Notes: a model not told the origin generated them from the sequence alone. A stretch of 36,014 bases of DNA from Phycisphaerales bacterium (GCA_022843045.1 JALHOJ010000047.1:1-36014); one strand, 5' to 3'. Positions 16,864 through 26,066 are shown, numbered from the stretch's first letter. A program made the numbers and translations.

Positions 16864-17724
16864 ATGAAAGGTGTCCCTCCTCAGCAGCCGCAATCCCCCC
16901 GCCCCGCCGACCCTGTAGCGCAGATGCAGCAGTGGGCCCAGCGTTTTGCGACGCAGGTGAACGCGAATCTTCAGCACCTGAACCGGCAGGGCCTGGACTT
17001 TCGGCGGCGCATCTATTCGCTCGAACTGCGCCAGCGGCTTGCGGACGAAGGCCGCTCGCTGCGGATGCCGCTGTGGTTTCAGGGCCAATTTGGCGAGGAC
17101 TTGCTGCTGTATGACATTCTGGGTGAAAAGCCAGACGGACTGCTCATCGAGGTTGGAGCGTTTGACGGCAAGAACCTCTCCGTGACGTATGCGATGGATG
17201 CGATTGGATGGAACTGCCTGCTCATCGAGGCCATTCCGCAGCGAGTCGAGCAATGCAAGACCAATCGCCCGCATGCGCGGGTCGTGCACGCCGCGCTTGC
17301 TGAGCCTGGTTCGCCCGCCGAGGTGGAGTTCACGGTCACCGACGACCATTGGGGCGGCATGCTCAGCTACTTGACGACCAACGAGCAGCACCAGCAGGCC
17401 GTCAACTCGCCCAACGTCAAGCAGACCAAGATCCGGGTGCCCTGCACGACGATGGACGAACTGCTCAAGGATCACACGGGCGAGATCGCCGCGGCGTCGA
17501 TCGATGTTGAGGGGGGCGAAGTGAATCTGCTCAAGGGCTTTGACCTGAACAAGCATCGGCCGCGCGTGCTGCTGATTGAGGATCAGGGACAGAAGGACCC
17601 TTCGCCTGTTGGCGAGTACATGAAGACGCAGAATTATGAGTTCATGGGCTGGCTGCCGCACAGCAGGATTTACGTTCGCAAGGACCTCAAGGAACTGATG
17701 AGCCGGGTCTCCCAGCGAGGCTGA
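16864..17724 (+). CDS. FkbM-family SAM-dependent methyltransferase
   Basis: A 286-residue protein. The methyltransferase core begins near residue 75: FGEDLLLYDILGEKPDGLLIEVGAFDG, with EVGAFDGKN as the SAM-binding loop, followed by NCLLIEAIPQRVEQC (acidic residue of strand 2) and the FkbM signature ASIDVEGGEVNLLKGF. The first ~70 residues are polar and helical and probably a dimer or docking element. Family members methylate hydroxyl groups on sugars or polyketides; no glycan cluster is adjacent, so the substrate is unknown. The ATG at 16864 fits the domain better than an upstream in-frame start at 16825, which lies in the previous gene's end. Confidence 0.88.
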   Translation: MKGVPPQQPQSPRPADPVAQMQQWAQRFATQVNANLQHLNRQGLDFRRRIYSLELRQRLADEGRSLRMPLWFQGQFGEDLLLYDILGEKPDGLLIEVGAFDGKNLSVTYAMDAIGWNCLLIEAIPQRVEQCKTNRPHARVVHAALAEPGSPAEVEFTVTDDHWGGMLSYLTTNEQHQQAVNSPNVKQTKIRVPCTTMDELLKDHTGEIAAASIDVEGGEVNLLKGFDLNKHRPRVLLIEDQGQKDPSPVGEYMKTQNYEFMGWLPHSRIYVRKDLKELMSRVSQRG

Positions 17725-17740
17725 CCTCGCGGCGAGGCGC

Positions 17741-18406
17741 TCAGGACATCATCAGGAAGTTCTTGAGCAGCTTTGGCCCTTCGAGCGTCAAGAAGCTCTC
17801 GGGGTGAAACTGGACGCCTTCGATCGGCTTCTTGGTGTTGTCCGCCCAGACACGGCGCAAGCCCATCACGACGCGGCGTGTGGGGCCGGTGGGGTTGTTT
17901 GCGTCGATGGGTTCGTCGACCCACGCGGAGACTTCCCAGCCATCCTTGCCTTGCTCGCGCTTGGGGATCGTTTCTTCGAGGACGACCAGTGAGTGATACC
18001 GCGTCGCCTCGAAGGGATCGGAGAGGCCCGCGAAGACGCCTGTGCTGTTGTGGCGTATTGGGCTGGTCTTGCCGTGCATCGGGATGACGTGGCGCGTGAC
18101 GGTCATGCCGTGGACGTCGCCCATGGTCTGGTGCCCCAGGCAGACGCCCAGGATGGGCACCTTGCCCGCGAAGTGCGTGATCATCTCGCCCGAGCAGCCG
18201 GCTTCCTTGGGCGTGCAAGGGCCCGGCGAAATGATGATCTTGTCGGGTCCGCGCCCGCCTTGCATGGCCTGGGCCTCGCGGGCCGTGATCTTGTCGTTGC
18301 GCACCACCAAGAGGTCGCGACCCACCACCAGCGACCGATCGATCTCGCCCAGGCGCTGGACGAGATTCCACGTGAAGGAGTCGTAGTTGTCAATCAGCAG
18401 GATCAT
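17741..18406 (-). CDS. Glutamine amidotransferase of anthranilate/aminodeoxychorismate synthase (TrpG/PabA)
   Basis: A 221-residue class I glutamine amidotransferase. It begins MILLIDNYDSFTWNLVQ, the standard TrpG/PabA start; a second ATG eight codons upstream (18430) is possible. Active-site blocks are IISPGPCTPKEAG, ILGVCLGHQTMG (nucleophile Cys) and GVQFHPESF (His and Glu of the triad). It supplies ammonia to chorismate-using partners (TrpE or PabB), neither of which is nearby, so the TrpG/PabA distinction is open and one protein may serve both. A segment near residues 150-185 (PKREQGKDGWEVSAWVDEP) is longer than in E. coli homologues. It converges with the FkbM gene, 16 bases apart. Confidence 0.93.
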   Translation of the reverse strand: MILLIDNYDSFTWNLVQRLGEIDRSLVVGRDLLVVRNDKITAREAQAMQGGRGPDKIIISPGPCTPKEAGCSGEMITHFAGKVPILGVCLGHQTMGDVHGMTVTRHVIPMHGKTSPIRHNSTGVFAGLSDPFEATRYHSLVVLEETIPKREQGKDGWEVSAWVDEPIDANNPTGPTRRVVMGLRRVWADNTKKPIEGVQFHPESFLTLEGPKLLKNFLMMS

Positions 18407-18469
18407 CCGAGGCAGGGTACGCAGAGCCATTCATGCCGACGATGCAGCGCATCTTCGTCGCCATGGGAC

Positions 18470-19261
18470 TTAGTCGGCGAACCAGCCGAAGGCTCGAAAC
18501 AAGGCGCGGGTCGGCGGGATGATGGCTTGCTCGTGCAGGGCGTCGAAGGGTGCGAGGCTGTCGGTGGCGAGCCAGCGCACTTCGTCGTATTCCCAGTTCG
18601 CCGCGTGCGCCTGGCTGCTGGCTTCTTCGAGTGTGCCGACGTCGCAGGCGAAGACGATGTCGTCGCTCATGGCCTTGTGGTCGCGGGCGATGGCGAGGGC
18701 CTGGCCGCTGGTGATGTGCAGGCCGGCTTCCTCGTGCACTTCGTCGGCGAGGTGGCGGAGAATCGCGTCGTGGTCAAGGCTGGTGACGGGCGCGGGCGGG
18801 TCGTTGAGGCCGCCGCTGGGGCCCAGTTCCCACATGCCGCCGTAGACGCGGGTTTTTTGCGAGCGACGTCCCAGCAGGACCCACTCGCGACCAGATGCGT
18901 CCTTGGCGAGCAGCACGGCGGTGACGGAGAGGATCCGCACGCCCGTTGCGACCGCGGGCTGCACCGCGAGGCGGGCGAAGCGATCTCGGCGGACGAGGAT
19001 TTCGAACGCGGGTTCGTCGTGCGAGCGATTCGCTGCACCGTCATGTCGCAACTCATGCGGCACTTCATGCGGCAGGTGCACCACGCTCAGAATCGGCCCG
19101 TCGAAGTACCGCGGGTTGCTCGCGACCAGCTTGGACCACGCCGCGTCGACCGCGGCGGAGTTGGGCGTGCGGGCATCGCGCGTGATGCAGACACGCAGCG
19201 CGCCGTCGACGAGGCGGATGGGGATGATCTCGGTCTGCGGGATGCCGCGGTAGGCGATCAT
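18470..19261 (-). CDS. NUDIX-domain hydrolase, divergent
   Basis: A 263-residue protein. The N-terminal ~100 residues (MIAYRGIPQTEIIPIRLVDG) are not recognised. About residues 110-245 form a NUDIX-like fold: SVTAVLLAKDASGREWVLLGRRS, then MWELGPSGG, and the helix LADEVHEEAGL corresponding to REUXEEXGU. The first Arg of the box is Asp here and the G...E spacing is altered, but the metal-binding EExG core is intact. Family members hydrolyse nucleoside diphosphates linked to other groups; the substrate is unknown. It follows ybaB by 10 bases on the same strand and is probably co-transcribed with it. Confidence 0.8.
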   Translation of the reverse strand: MIAYRGIPQTEIIPIRLVDGALRVCITRDARTPNSAAVDAAWSKLVASNPRYFDGPILSVVHLPHEVPHELRHDGAANRSHDEPAFEILVRRDRFARLAVQPAVATGVRILSVTAVLLAKDASGREWVLLGRRSQKTRVYGGMWELGPSGGLNDPPAPVTSLDHDAILRHLADEVHEEAGLHITSGQALAIARDHKAMSDDIVFACDVGTLEEASSQAHAANWEYDEVRWLATDSLAPFDALHEQAIIPPTRALFRAFGWFAD

Positions 19262-19271
19262 GTCTGCGGAA

Positions 19272-19649
19272 TCAGCGGCCGCCCAGGAGCGAACCCAGGC
19301 CGCCCATGTCGCCTAGCCCCGCGGGCAGGCCCATGGCCTTGGCCTCGTCGTCGAGCACGGTCTTGACGCGCTGCTGAGCCGCGCTCATGGCGTTGTTGAC
19401 GGCCTCGACGATGGTCGCGCCGGCGGCGAGGCGGGTCTTGTCGTCGGTTGCAATGCCGCGGGCCAGCGCGGGGCTGATTTCGATGGACAGGACCTTGAGC
19501 TCGCCCGAGACGGTGGCCTTGACAGCCCCGCCGGCGGCTTCGCCCGTCACCTGCGTCTCGGCGCAGCGTTCCTTGACGCGAGCGACGAACTTGTCCTTGT
19601 TGGCCATCAGTTTGCCGACGGCGCCGAGCATTTTCATGTTGTCGAGCAT
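19272..19649 (-). CDS. YbaB/EbfC-family nucleoid-associated protein
   Basis: A 125-residue protein. ATG 19649 has GGGAG eight bases upstream and gives the usual start (MLDNMKMLGAVGKLM). The core VTGEAAGGAVKATVSGELKV matches the conserved YbaB strand region (G.G.V.V...G), followed by the helix ATIVEAVNNAMSAAQQRV and a Gly/Leu/Met-rich tail GLGDMGGLGSLLGG. Homologues dimerise as tweezers and bind DNA with little sequence preference. The usual dnaX-ybaB-recR context is missing; the NUDIX gene follows instead. Confidence 0.92.
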   Translation of the reverse strand: MLDNMKMLGAVGKLMANKDKFVARVKERCAETQVTGEAAGGAVKATVSGELKVLSIEISPALARGIATDDKTRLAAGATIVEAVNNAMSAAQQRVKTVLDDEAKAMGLPAGLGDMGGLGSLLGGR

Positions 19650-19731
19650 CGAATAGTCTCCCAAAGGCGAGCGCCCACGGCCGCCGGGTCAGCGTAGGGG
19701 ACGGTCGGTCTGATTTCTGATACTCTACTGC

Positions 19732-20298
19732 ATGCCCACCCGCCACGTCGCGCTCTATCCCGGTTCGTTTGATCCGATCACGTTTGGGCATCTGGACGTG
19801 ATTGGGCGGGGCCGCCGGCTGTTTGACGAGTTGATCGTCGCCATCGGTCGCAATCCCGGCAAGAACCAGCTCTTCAGCAGCGACGAGCGGGTCGCGATGG
19901 CGGAGACGCTGATCGCCCAGATGATGAAGGACAAGCCCGAGGGCGCGCTCGTGCGGGTGGAGGCGTTTGAAGGATTGACGGTCGACTTTGCCCGCGAGAT
20001 CGGCGCGAATGTGCTGCTCCGCGGCGTGCGGAATCTGTCGGACTTGCAGTATGAGATCCAGCAGGCCGTCACCAATCGCGAGGTCGCGGGTCTTGAGACT
20101 GCATTCGTGGTCGCGGGGTCGAGCTTTGCGTATACCAGCAGCAGTTTGATTCGTCAGATCGCCGCGCTCGGGGAGAATCTCGACGATGCGCTTGAATCGA
20201 TGTGCCCGAGGATCGTGATCGAGCAACTGAAGATCAAGAAGCGTGAGAAGCATCCGCAGCTTGAGCGGCTTCGGGCGGCGGCGAAGGATGAGGGCTGA
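19732..20298 (+). CDS. coaD: Phosphopantetheine adenylyltransferase CoaD
   Basis: A 188-residue protein of normal family length. It begins MPTRHVALYPGSFDPITFGHLDVI, with the nucleotidyltransferase TxGH motif (T-F-G-H) just after PGSFDP. Further blocks are LLRGVRNLSDLQYE and the C-terminal YTSSSLIRQIA (ISSTxxR-type motif). It transfers AMP from ATP to 4'-phosphopantetheine to form dephospho-CoA, the penultimate step of CoA synthesis. It is divergent from ybaB with 82 bases between; GATACT at about 19717 may be a -10 element, but no good ribosome site is seen. Confidence 0.96.
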   Translation: MPTRHVALYPGSFDPITFGHLDVIGRGRRLFDELIVAIGRNPGKNQLFSSDERVAMAETLIAQMMKDKPEGALVRVEAFEGLTVDFAREIGANVLLRGVRNLSDLQYEIQQAVTNREVAGLETAFVVAGSSFAYTSSSLIRQIAALGENLDDALESMCPRIVIEQLKIKKREKHPQLERLRAAAKDEG

Positions 20299-20331
20299 TC
20301 AGTCTGGGCGAGTTTCGGCGTCGGTCCGGGC

Positions 20332-22215
20332 TTAGCCCTGTCCCGCCAGCTTCCGCACCGTCACGTCAAACGTCCGCACCATGTTGTTGTGCAGGCCATA
20401 GCACAGCGCGGCGAAGACGCCCGCGCCCACCACGCCGCCGATTGCGAGAGCCATGCGAGCGGCGCCCTGGCCGCTGCGGCCGATGGTGTCGGCCATCGAG
20501 TCGTTGGGGGTGGTGAGGGCGAAGACGTACGCGGCGGGAGAGAGGCCGGCCATGATCGGGCCGATCACGTTGATGCCGGTCAGGGCCTGCCAGGAGCAGA
20601 GGCCGACGATGCCGGAGATCGCGCCGACGACGCCGACGGTCCAGACGGTGCTTGCGAGCGTGCCCTTGCTCTTGAGGCTCCAGTGCAGGCCCACCATGAC
20701 GCAGAAGGCCATGAAGGGAATGACCACGAGCGGTGCGAGCAGGCCGGCTTCGGGGAGGATCACGGGCGTGGTGACGGGCGCGCTGCCGGGAAAGGCGGGC
20801 ACGGTCGCGGTGACGCCTCCCGCGCGGCCGATGCCGCCCGACAGCACATATGCGCCAGCCAGCAGCAGCGTGCCCAGCGGCACGATGAGCAGCGGCACGA
20901 GATACGCCACCAAGCCGCGGAGCTTGCCCCAGATGTACGCGCTGGCGGTAATGGGCGTGGTGAGCAGCAGGTCCAGGTGGCCCTCTTCACGCTCCTTGCT
21001 GATGGCGGTCGCGGCGGTGTTGATGGCGACGAGCGCGATGACGAGCAATTCGCCCCAGATGGTGGCGGAGAGAGCAAACTGGAAGGTTGAGGACGACATC
21101 TGGCCTGTGTGATAGAACCAGATCAGCCCGATGCCAAAGCCCAGACCCAGGGCGACGAAAATACAGCGGGCGATGATCTTCGCGGGGCTGGAGTTGCGGC
21201 TCGCGGCCTCGCGCCAGGCGATGGGGTTGTGCCAGACTGTGCGCGGAGCGCGATGGGTCGTGCCGTCGCCTTCAGTTTGGCCGATCGTCTTGCGACCGAA
21301 GAGCTTCTTCCAGATCGGAATGCCGTCCTCGCCTTCGCCCAAGTGCGTGAGGCCACCGAGGCGCACCGTGATGATGCTGGCGAGCATGAAGAGCAGGCTG
21401 ATGATTGTGCTGCCCAGGCACCAGGCGGTGACGGGGGTTTCGAGCATCCAGCGGGCGACGCCCGAGTAGGTCCCTTCGGTAGCGCGTGGATATGTGGTCG
21501 GGTTGAGCAGGGCAGTGAGCGCGAGGAACGGATTGAGCGACGTCATCAGCGTGACGCCGTCGCCGTTGGGGCCGACGCCATTGCCCGCCCGGCGCAACGC
21601 CGCGTCAATGGCAATGGTCACGGCGAGATAGGACACGATCGCGACGTAGAAGACGAAGAACGCTCGCTTGCCCGCGAGGCGCGACACCGCAAGCCCGATG
21701 GCGATACTGCCCACGAGCAACGCCGCGGCTCCGGCGATCAGATAGCTTGCGAAGATCGCGGTGCCGGGCACGCCGCCGAAGTACTGCGTGAGCGCGAAGA
21801 GTGGCAGCGAGCAGAAGAGCAGTCCGAAGACGAACGTGAGTCGCCCGAACAGGTTGCCTAGCACCACCTGACCTGCCGTCATGGGCGTGGTCAGCAGCAC
21901 GTCCCAGCTCTTGGGGTTGGCTTCCTGGCGGATGGCTCCGCCCATGAAGACCGGCGCGAGGACGCAGATCAGGGTGATCTGCAGGTATGCGATGTACTGA
22001 AAGCTCTGGGCGCCTGCCGCGGCGAGTTCCTGGTACGACAGGGTGCCCGCACGGGTGCCCAGCAGCAGCGACCAGAGCAACACGATGATGAGCGCGCCCA
22101 GATACGCGGCGCGCATGTACATGTGCTTGACGCGGCGGCTGCCGTTCTGCACAAGGCGTGCGGCGATGGGGTTTCCCGGCCCCAACCCGAGCAGGTATCG
22201 CACGAAGACGGGCAT
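20332..22215 (-). CDS. Large ABC-2-type transporter permease (two fused permease halves)
   Basis: A 627-residue membrane protein with about a dozen hydrophobic segments. Two related halves can be seen: the first contains SWDVLLTTPMTAGQVVLGNL and the second EEGHLDLLLTTPITASAYIWGKL, both matching the cytoplasmic-loop signature of ABC-2 permeases. A polar cytoplasmic stretch (KKLFGRKTIGQTEGDGTTHR, near 300-320) separates them. The protein therefore likely supplies both permease halves of an exporter. No ATPase gene is adjacent. It lies downstream of dnaA on the same strand after a 392-bp gap and converges with coaD. Confidence 0.85.
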   Translation of the reverse strand: MPVFVRYLLGLGPGNPIAARLVQNGSRRVKHMYMRAAYLGALIIVLLWSLLLGTRAGTLSYQELAAAGAQSFQYIAYLQITLICVLAPVFMGGAIRQEANPKSWDVLLTTPMTAGQVVLGNLFGRLTFVFGLLFCSLPLFALTQYFGGVPGTAIFASYLIAGAAALLVGSIAIGLAVSRLAGKRAFFVFYVAIVSYLAVTIAIDAALRRAGNGVGPNGDGVTLMTSLNPFLALTALLNPTTYPRATEGTYSGVARWMLETPVTAWCLGSTIISLLFMLASIITVRLGGLTHLGEGEDGIPIWKKLFGRKTIGQTEGDGTTHRAPRTVWHNPIAWREAASRNSSPAKIIARCIFVALGLGFGIGLIWFYHTGQMSSSTFQFALSATIWGELLVIALVAINTAATAISKEREEGHLDLLLTTPITASAYIWGKLRGLVAYLVPLLIVPLGTLLLAGAYVLSGGIGRAGGVTATVPAFPGSAPVTTPVILPEAGLLAPLVVIPFMAFCVMVGLHWSLKSKGTLASTVWTVGVVGAISGIVGLCSWQALTGINVIGPIMAGLSPAAYVFALTTPNDSMADTIGRSGQGAARMALAIGGVVGAGVFAALCYGLHNNMVRTFDVTVRKLAGQG

Positions 22216-22607
22216 GGGGGATCATACGAACGGGATGTGAATTGGTTGGGGCGGGGTGGAAAAGCGCAGAACGAAAAGCGAGAATGAAGGCGGGCATCGA
22301 GGGCGAGCCGCGGCAGAAGGGGCTATCCGTTGTCGAGGCTGCGACAGCGGCATTCGTGGTTCGGCATTCGGCATTTGTTCCGTGAGAGCGGCGGCGGTCG
22401 CGCAGACACGGATGCGGAACCACGAATGCCGGTCCACGAAATGAAAATGGGGCGCACGCCAAGGAGGGGATACCGGCGGTGCGCCCCGAGGAGGGAGGGA
22501 CTTGGTTGTGGCGGGCAGCGGACAGAAGTTCGATGCCATCCAGCCTGATCCGAGACGCCTTCAGGCGTGCCTTGGGGCGAGCCGGATCATGCTCTCTTAT
22601 ACGTTTC
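22216..22607. other. 392-bp gene-free gap between dnaA and the ABC permease
   Basis: Holds a 15-bp perfect inverted repeat (CGGCATTCGTGGTTC at 22348-22362 against 22417-22431), adjoining tandem GGCATTCG-like units, and a hairpin listed separately. It includes the promoter region of the permease gene. No coding frame here is credible. Confidence 0.55.
22449..22487 (-). terminator. Candidate rho-independent terminator after dnaA
   Basis: Read on the minus strand: stem GGGGCGCAC/GTGCGCCCC (9 bp, perfect), 21-base loop, followed directly by ATTTTCATTT. It lies about 120 bases after the dnaA stop codon. The long loop lowers confidence. Confidence 0.45.
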
Positions 22608-24380
22608 TTAACGCGCGGCGGTTCGGATTTGCGAAGTTAGAAATTCCAGCAGTTCCGCGTGAGAAGTTCCGGGATGCTGGGGAACCAAGTCGGCCTCCAC
22701 CGGGGCACCTGCATCGGTGTCCAACTGCTTCTGCAGACGGCGTTGTGCGGTAATCACGGTCGAGTGGTTGGGCCGCCCCATCGCGCGGGCGATCTCCGGG
22801 AAGCTCTGCGTCGTAATCTGGCGGCAGAGGTGGGCGCAGACTGAGCGGGCAAAGACCACGCGCTTGTGTCGACCCTTGCCCGCAAACTCGCCCACATCCA
22901 CGCTCAAGGCCTTGCAAACCTGCTCGATGATGGTGCGAATCGCAATGGGCCGGCGGCTGGCGAGGTTGCCCATTCCTGTCGCGCCAGCGCGAGACTGGAT
23001 CGCCTGGTCTTCGATGCCCAGGGCCCGCCGGACCATGGTCGCGCCGATCTGGCCGTTGGGCTGGGTCGCGTCGGGCAGGAGGCGAGCCATCGCTTCGACC
23101 TGGTTGAGCAGGCCTTCGAGCTCGCGGACGCTGCCGCCAAAGCCGCCCAGGCTGCCGATGGCCCTCGCGCTGCGCTGGGTGAGCACCTCGATGGCTTCGA
23201 CGTCGAGTGAGAGCAAACGCTTCGCAGCGAGATGGCGAAGCAGATCGCGGCGGAGCGCGGTGTCGGGCGTTTCCAAACGCACGACGCAGCAGGCGAGGAA
23301 TCGCGAGATGAGTTTCTCGCTGATCTTCTTGATCTCGCGCGGGTGCTCGTCGCTGGCGATCAGGATTCGCGCCCCGGAAAGGCCCACGGCGTCGAACGTG
23401 TGCAGCAGTTCCTGCTGGGTCGCGTCCTTGCTCGTGAGGAAGTGGACGTCATCGATGCAGAGCAGGTCCACGCCCCGGTACATCTTGCGGAAGCCATCGA
23501 CGCGGTTGTTGCGAACAGACTGGATGAAGTCGTTGGTGAAGTTCTCGCCCGTGACGTAACGCACGTTCGCGCCGGGGTTGGCTTCGAGGAACCGCGCGCA
23601 CGCGCCTTGCAGCAGGTGCGTCTTGCCCAGGCCGCACGCGCCATGCACGAAGACCGGCGCGCCGCCCGCGGGAGCCGGGTTCTCGACCAGCCGCGTCACC
23701 GCTGTGAGCGCGAGGCGATTGGCGTGCCCGGGCACGAAGTCGGCGAGGCTGTGGCGGAAGAGTGGCTGGGGCGTGGCTCGCCCCGACGGGCGGGCACGAG
23801 TGACGGGAGCGACAACCGACGCGTCGCGCTCCGGCTGGGCCATCGCAGCGCTCGCGGCGGGGGCGGTGAAGACGCTGCGATCCACTTCGAAGCGCAGGCT
23901 GGTCGCGCCGGTTGCGCGGAGGAGCTGCTCACCAAAGCGCCGATCGAGCAACTGGGCGAGGTAGCTGCTGGTGACGGTCACGAGCAAGGCATCGTCCCGG
24001 CGGGCGATGCGAGTCTGGCCCAGGAAGTAGCGCTCGAAGACCTCTTCGCCCAACTCGACGGCGAGGCGGCGCAGCAGATCGCGCATCTCGCCCGCGGACG
24101 CGGCGTGCTGCGCGGGCGAAGGCGAACCCGCACCCGGGGAGGACGCACCGGGCGCGAGCGCCTGAGGAAGCGCGGAAACATCCGGGTCCGTCAGGACCAA
24201 CGCGGGCCCGCGCTGCGGGACGGGGGCAGTCTCCGTCCTGCTGATCGCACCGGGCGCTCGCGTTTGCGAGCGATCGATGCGACTGCGCGACTCGGCATGA
24301 CGCGACCCGTGGGTCGCGCTCCTGCCTTGGGAAGTCTCGGAATCAAGCGCGGCCTGCGGCACGAAGCTGTCAATGGACAC
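22608..24380 (-). CDS. dnaA: Chromosomal replication initiator protein DnaA
   Basis: An AAA+ initiator. For the 590-residue form: domain I-like helices around 99-165 (MRDLLRRLAVELGEEVFERY), a variable linker, then AAA+ with GACGLGKTHLLQG (Walker A, ~247-259), VDLLCIDDVHFL (Walker B, ~304-315) and RILIASDEHPREI (sensor 1 region). The C-terminal DNA-binding signature is SFPEIARAMGRPNHSTVITA (~526-545). It binds DnaA boxes and opens oriC. The start is uncertain: GTG 24380 has AAGGAG eight bases upstream and is chosen; GTG 24404 is longer; ATG 24086 would begin exactly at domain I and remove a ~98-residue Ser/Ala/Pro-rich extension. dnaN, recF and gyrB are absent from the surroundings. Confidence 0.95.
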   Translation of the reverse strand: MSIDSFVPQAALDSETSQGRSATHGSRHAESRSRIDRSQTRAPGAISRTETAPVPQRGPALVLTDPDVSALPQALAPGASSPGAGSPSPAQHAASAGEMRDLLRRLAVELGEEVFERYFLGQTRIARRDDALLVTVTSSYLAQLLDRRFGEQLLRATGATSLRFEVDRSVFTAPAASAAMAQPERDASVVAPVTRARPSGRATPQPLFRHSLADFVPGHANRLALTAVTRLVENPAPAGGAPVFVHGACGLGKTHLLQGACARFLEANPGANVRYVTGENFTNDFIQSVRNNRVDGFRKMYRGVDLLCIDDVHFLTSKDATQQELLHTFDAVGLSGARILIASDEHPREIKKISEKLISRFLACCVVRLETPDTALRRDLLRHLAAKRLLSLDVEAIEVLTQRSARAIGSLGGFGGSVRELEGLLNQVEAMARLLPDATQPNGQIGATMVRRALGIEDQAIQSRAGATGMGNLASRRPIAIRTIIEQVCKALSVDVGEFAGKGRHKRVVFARSVCAHLCRQITTQSFPEIARAMGRPNHSTVITAQRRLQKQLDTDAGAPVEADLVPQHPGTSHAELLEFLTSQIRTAAR

Positions 24381-25004
24381 TGCCCTGGCTCCTTGGCCCG
24401 ACACTCCGGTCGAGCGGTAAGGCGGGGAATCCTCGCCGGCCTCCGCCGACGGGCTGGGAGTGCTCGCAATCCGCGGCCCTCACAACCTCCCCAAGGGGAA
24501 TGCTTCTGTTCCGAGTCCTTCACACCCCGTATCGAATGAGCGAGGGATAGCGTCGCGAAGCCTTGGAGGGCATCGTGAGAGCCACATACAACGCGGACAA
24601 CGTGAGTCGCCGCGAGTGCCTTGCAACATCCGAACGAGCGGTCGATCCATGACCGATTCCTCGCGCGTCAAAGACATCGTGCGCGAGGTTCTCTCGGGCG
24701 CTCGCCGCGTCGTGCGGATCGCGCCGTTGAGAGCACAGAAGATAGACGAAAACGCGACGCGACGCCATCCCCTTGGGTGATCATTTCTGGCCGATCGCGC
24801 GCTTGCACAGCAAGCAACGGTACTTGCGCGCCGGAGAAAAGTTATCAACGCGCGAAGGGCGGGCGATGTGTCAAGATTGTGCAAAAGTGGAAGGCGCGGG
24901 ATCGATGCGATCCGTTCGCGCGCAAGCGTTGCCAATCGCTCCACTTGGAATTACGGATGAGATTTCCTCCTGAGCCCGCGCTTGACGGTGCGAGAATCGA
25001 GAGG
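24381..25004. other. 624-bp gene-free region upstream of dnaA; possible regulatory/oriC area
   Basis: It lies between the GNAT gene's stop and the dnaA start on the minus strand, and must carry the dnaA promoter. It is less GC-rich than the genes around it. TTATCAACG (24841-24849) differs from the DnaA-box consensus TTATCCACA at two positions; no cluster of good boxes was found. A 43-codon frame at 24649-24780 (plus strand) has no recognisable product. The origin assignment is not supported beyond proximity to dnaA. Confidence 0.35.
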
Positions 25005-26066
25005 TCACGGGCTGACGCGGCGCACCAGTGCGCTGCGACGTGAGAACCCGCGAAAGTGGTGCGACTCGTACAGCCGCACGGCGGGCAGATTGCGTTCATC
25101 GACGGCGCACGCCATGCTCCACGCGCTGTTGATCGTCGCGCACACGCCAATGCCGTGGCGCAGGAGCCGCACGCCCAGGCCCTTGCCGCGCAGTGCGGGC
25201 GAAAGCCCTATGTACACGAGTTCGAAACTACGTTGATCCGGACAAGGGCTGAACAGAGCGCAGCCGTGCGGCTTGTGGTGCATCGTGACGATCCACCACA
25301 GGCTGGGGTCGAAGATGCCGGTGGACTTGTGGCTCAGCAGAATGTCGGCGGTCGCGCGAAGGCCGCACAGTTCCGGACAATCCAACGTGTCGACGTAGCT
25401 CGCGTCCATCGCGGCGATCAGGGCTTTGTCAGCGCTGACGCCGCGAGTGGACTCCTGTTGTTCCCACGCGCGATAGGAGACGACGTCGACGCCCTCAGGC
25501 CAGGTGACTTGCGCGAGGTCGGTGCCAAGCGACCACTTGGCATCGCCCGCGCGGGGGGCGCGGCGCATGTAGAGGAGCGTGCCCACCGAGGAGAACCCCG
25601 CATCGAGGAACGCGTCCACGGACCAGCGCTCGTCGACGTTGGGGAGGGATTGCACGATCGCGATGCGGTCGGTGCGTTCGCTCGCGACGCCCGCGCACAT
25701 CGCGCGGAGAGCCGCGGCCCGTTCGGCTCGCGCAAGGCGTGCCCCGCCCAACTCGCCGGTGCGTACCGGTTCGCTCAGGAAGACCATGCCCGTGCGCCCC
25801 GCCCCGCCGACGACAAGGCACGCCTGACGCACGCGGAGCGACCCGCCCAGCCCTGCGCGGTCGACCGTGGCCCAGCTCCAGCGGAAGTCCACGCCATGCT
25901 GCGCTCCAGTGGCGATCAGGCGATCCGCGGCGTCGTCGAGGTTTGGGTTGGCCTGGCTGACAATCCGGCGGGCGATGTCGTGGCGGAGGTCTTCGGTGCC
26001 TCGGACGACGGTGATGTCGGGAGGCAGCTCGACAAACTCGGGTTGGGAGCGGGGCGGGACGGGCAA
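25005..26066 (-). CDS. GNAT-family N-acetyltransferase
   Basis: The C-terminal domain (last ~110 residues) shows the acetyl-CoA-binding signature FELVYIGLSPALRGKGLGVRLL (here V-x-x-x-RGKGLG), followed by ACAVDERNLPAVRLYESHHF, typical of GNAT enzymes. The N-terminal ~200 residues, with SLRVRQACLVVGGAGRTGMV and ERTDRIAIVQSLP, look like a degenerate second GNAT-like unit. Substrate unknown. The start is uncertain: the frame stays open to a GTG at 26204, but that region is a dispersed repeat and translates into low-complexity sequence; TTG 26066 is the only start-like codon between the repeat and the conserved part. It is followed by the dnaA upstream region. Confidence 0.75.
   Translation of the reverse strand: MPVPPRSQPEFVELPPDITVVRGTEDLRHDIARRIVSQANPNLDDAADRLIATGAQHGVDFRWSWATVDRAGLGGSLRVRQACLVVGGAGRTGMVFLSEPVRTGELGGARLARAERAAALRAMCAGVASERTDRIAIVQSLPNVDERWSVDAFLDAGFSSVGTLLYMRRAPRAGDAKWSLGTDLAQVTWPEGVDVVSYRAWEQQESTRGVSADKALIAAMDASYVDTLDCPELCGLRATADILLSHKSTGIFDPSLWWIVTMHHKPHGCALFSPCPDQRSFELVYIGLSPALRGKGLGVRLLRHGIGVCATINSAWSMACAVDERNLPAVRLYESHHFRGFSRRSALVRRVSP

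Noticed and set aside
23232..24539. 435-codon plus-strand frame opposite dnaA
   Set aside because: DnaA Walker and DNA-binding motifs on the other strand leave no room for a second real gene.
24649..24780. 43-codon plus-strand frame upstream of dnaA as a small protein gene
   Set aside because: No ribosome site, no similarity I can recognise, and position within the dnaA promoter region.
24841..24849. TTATCAACG as a DnaA box upstream of dnaA
   Set aside because: Two mismatches to consensus and no companion boxes; kept only as a note in the region entry.
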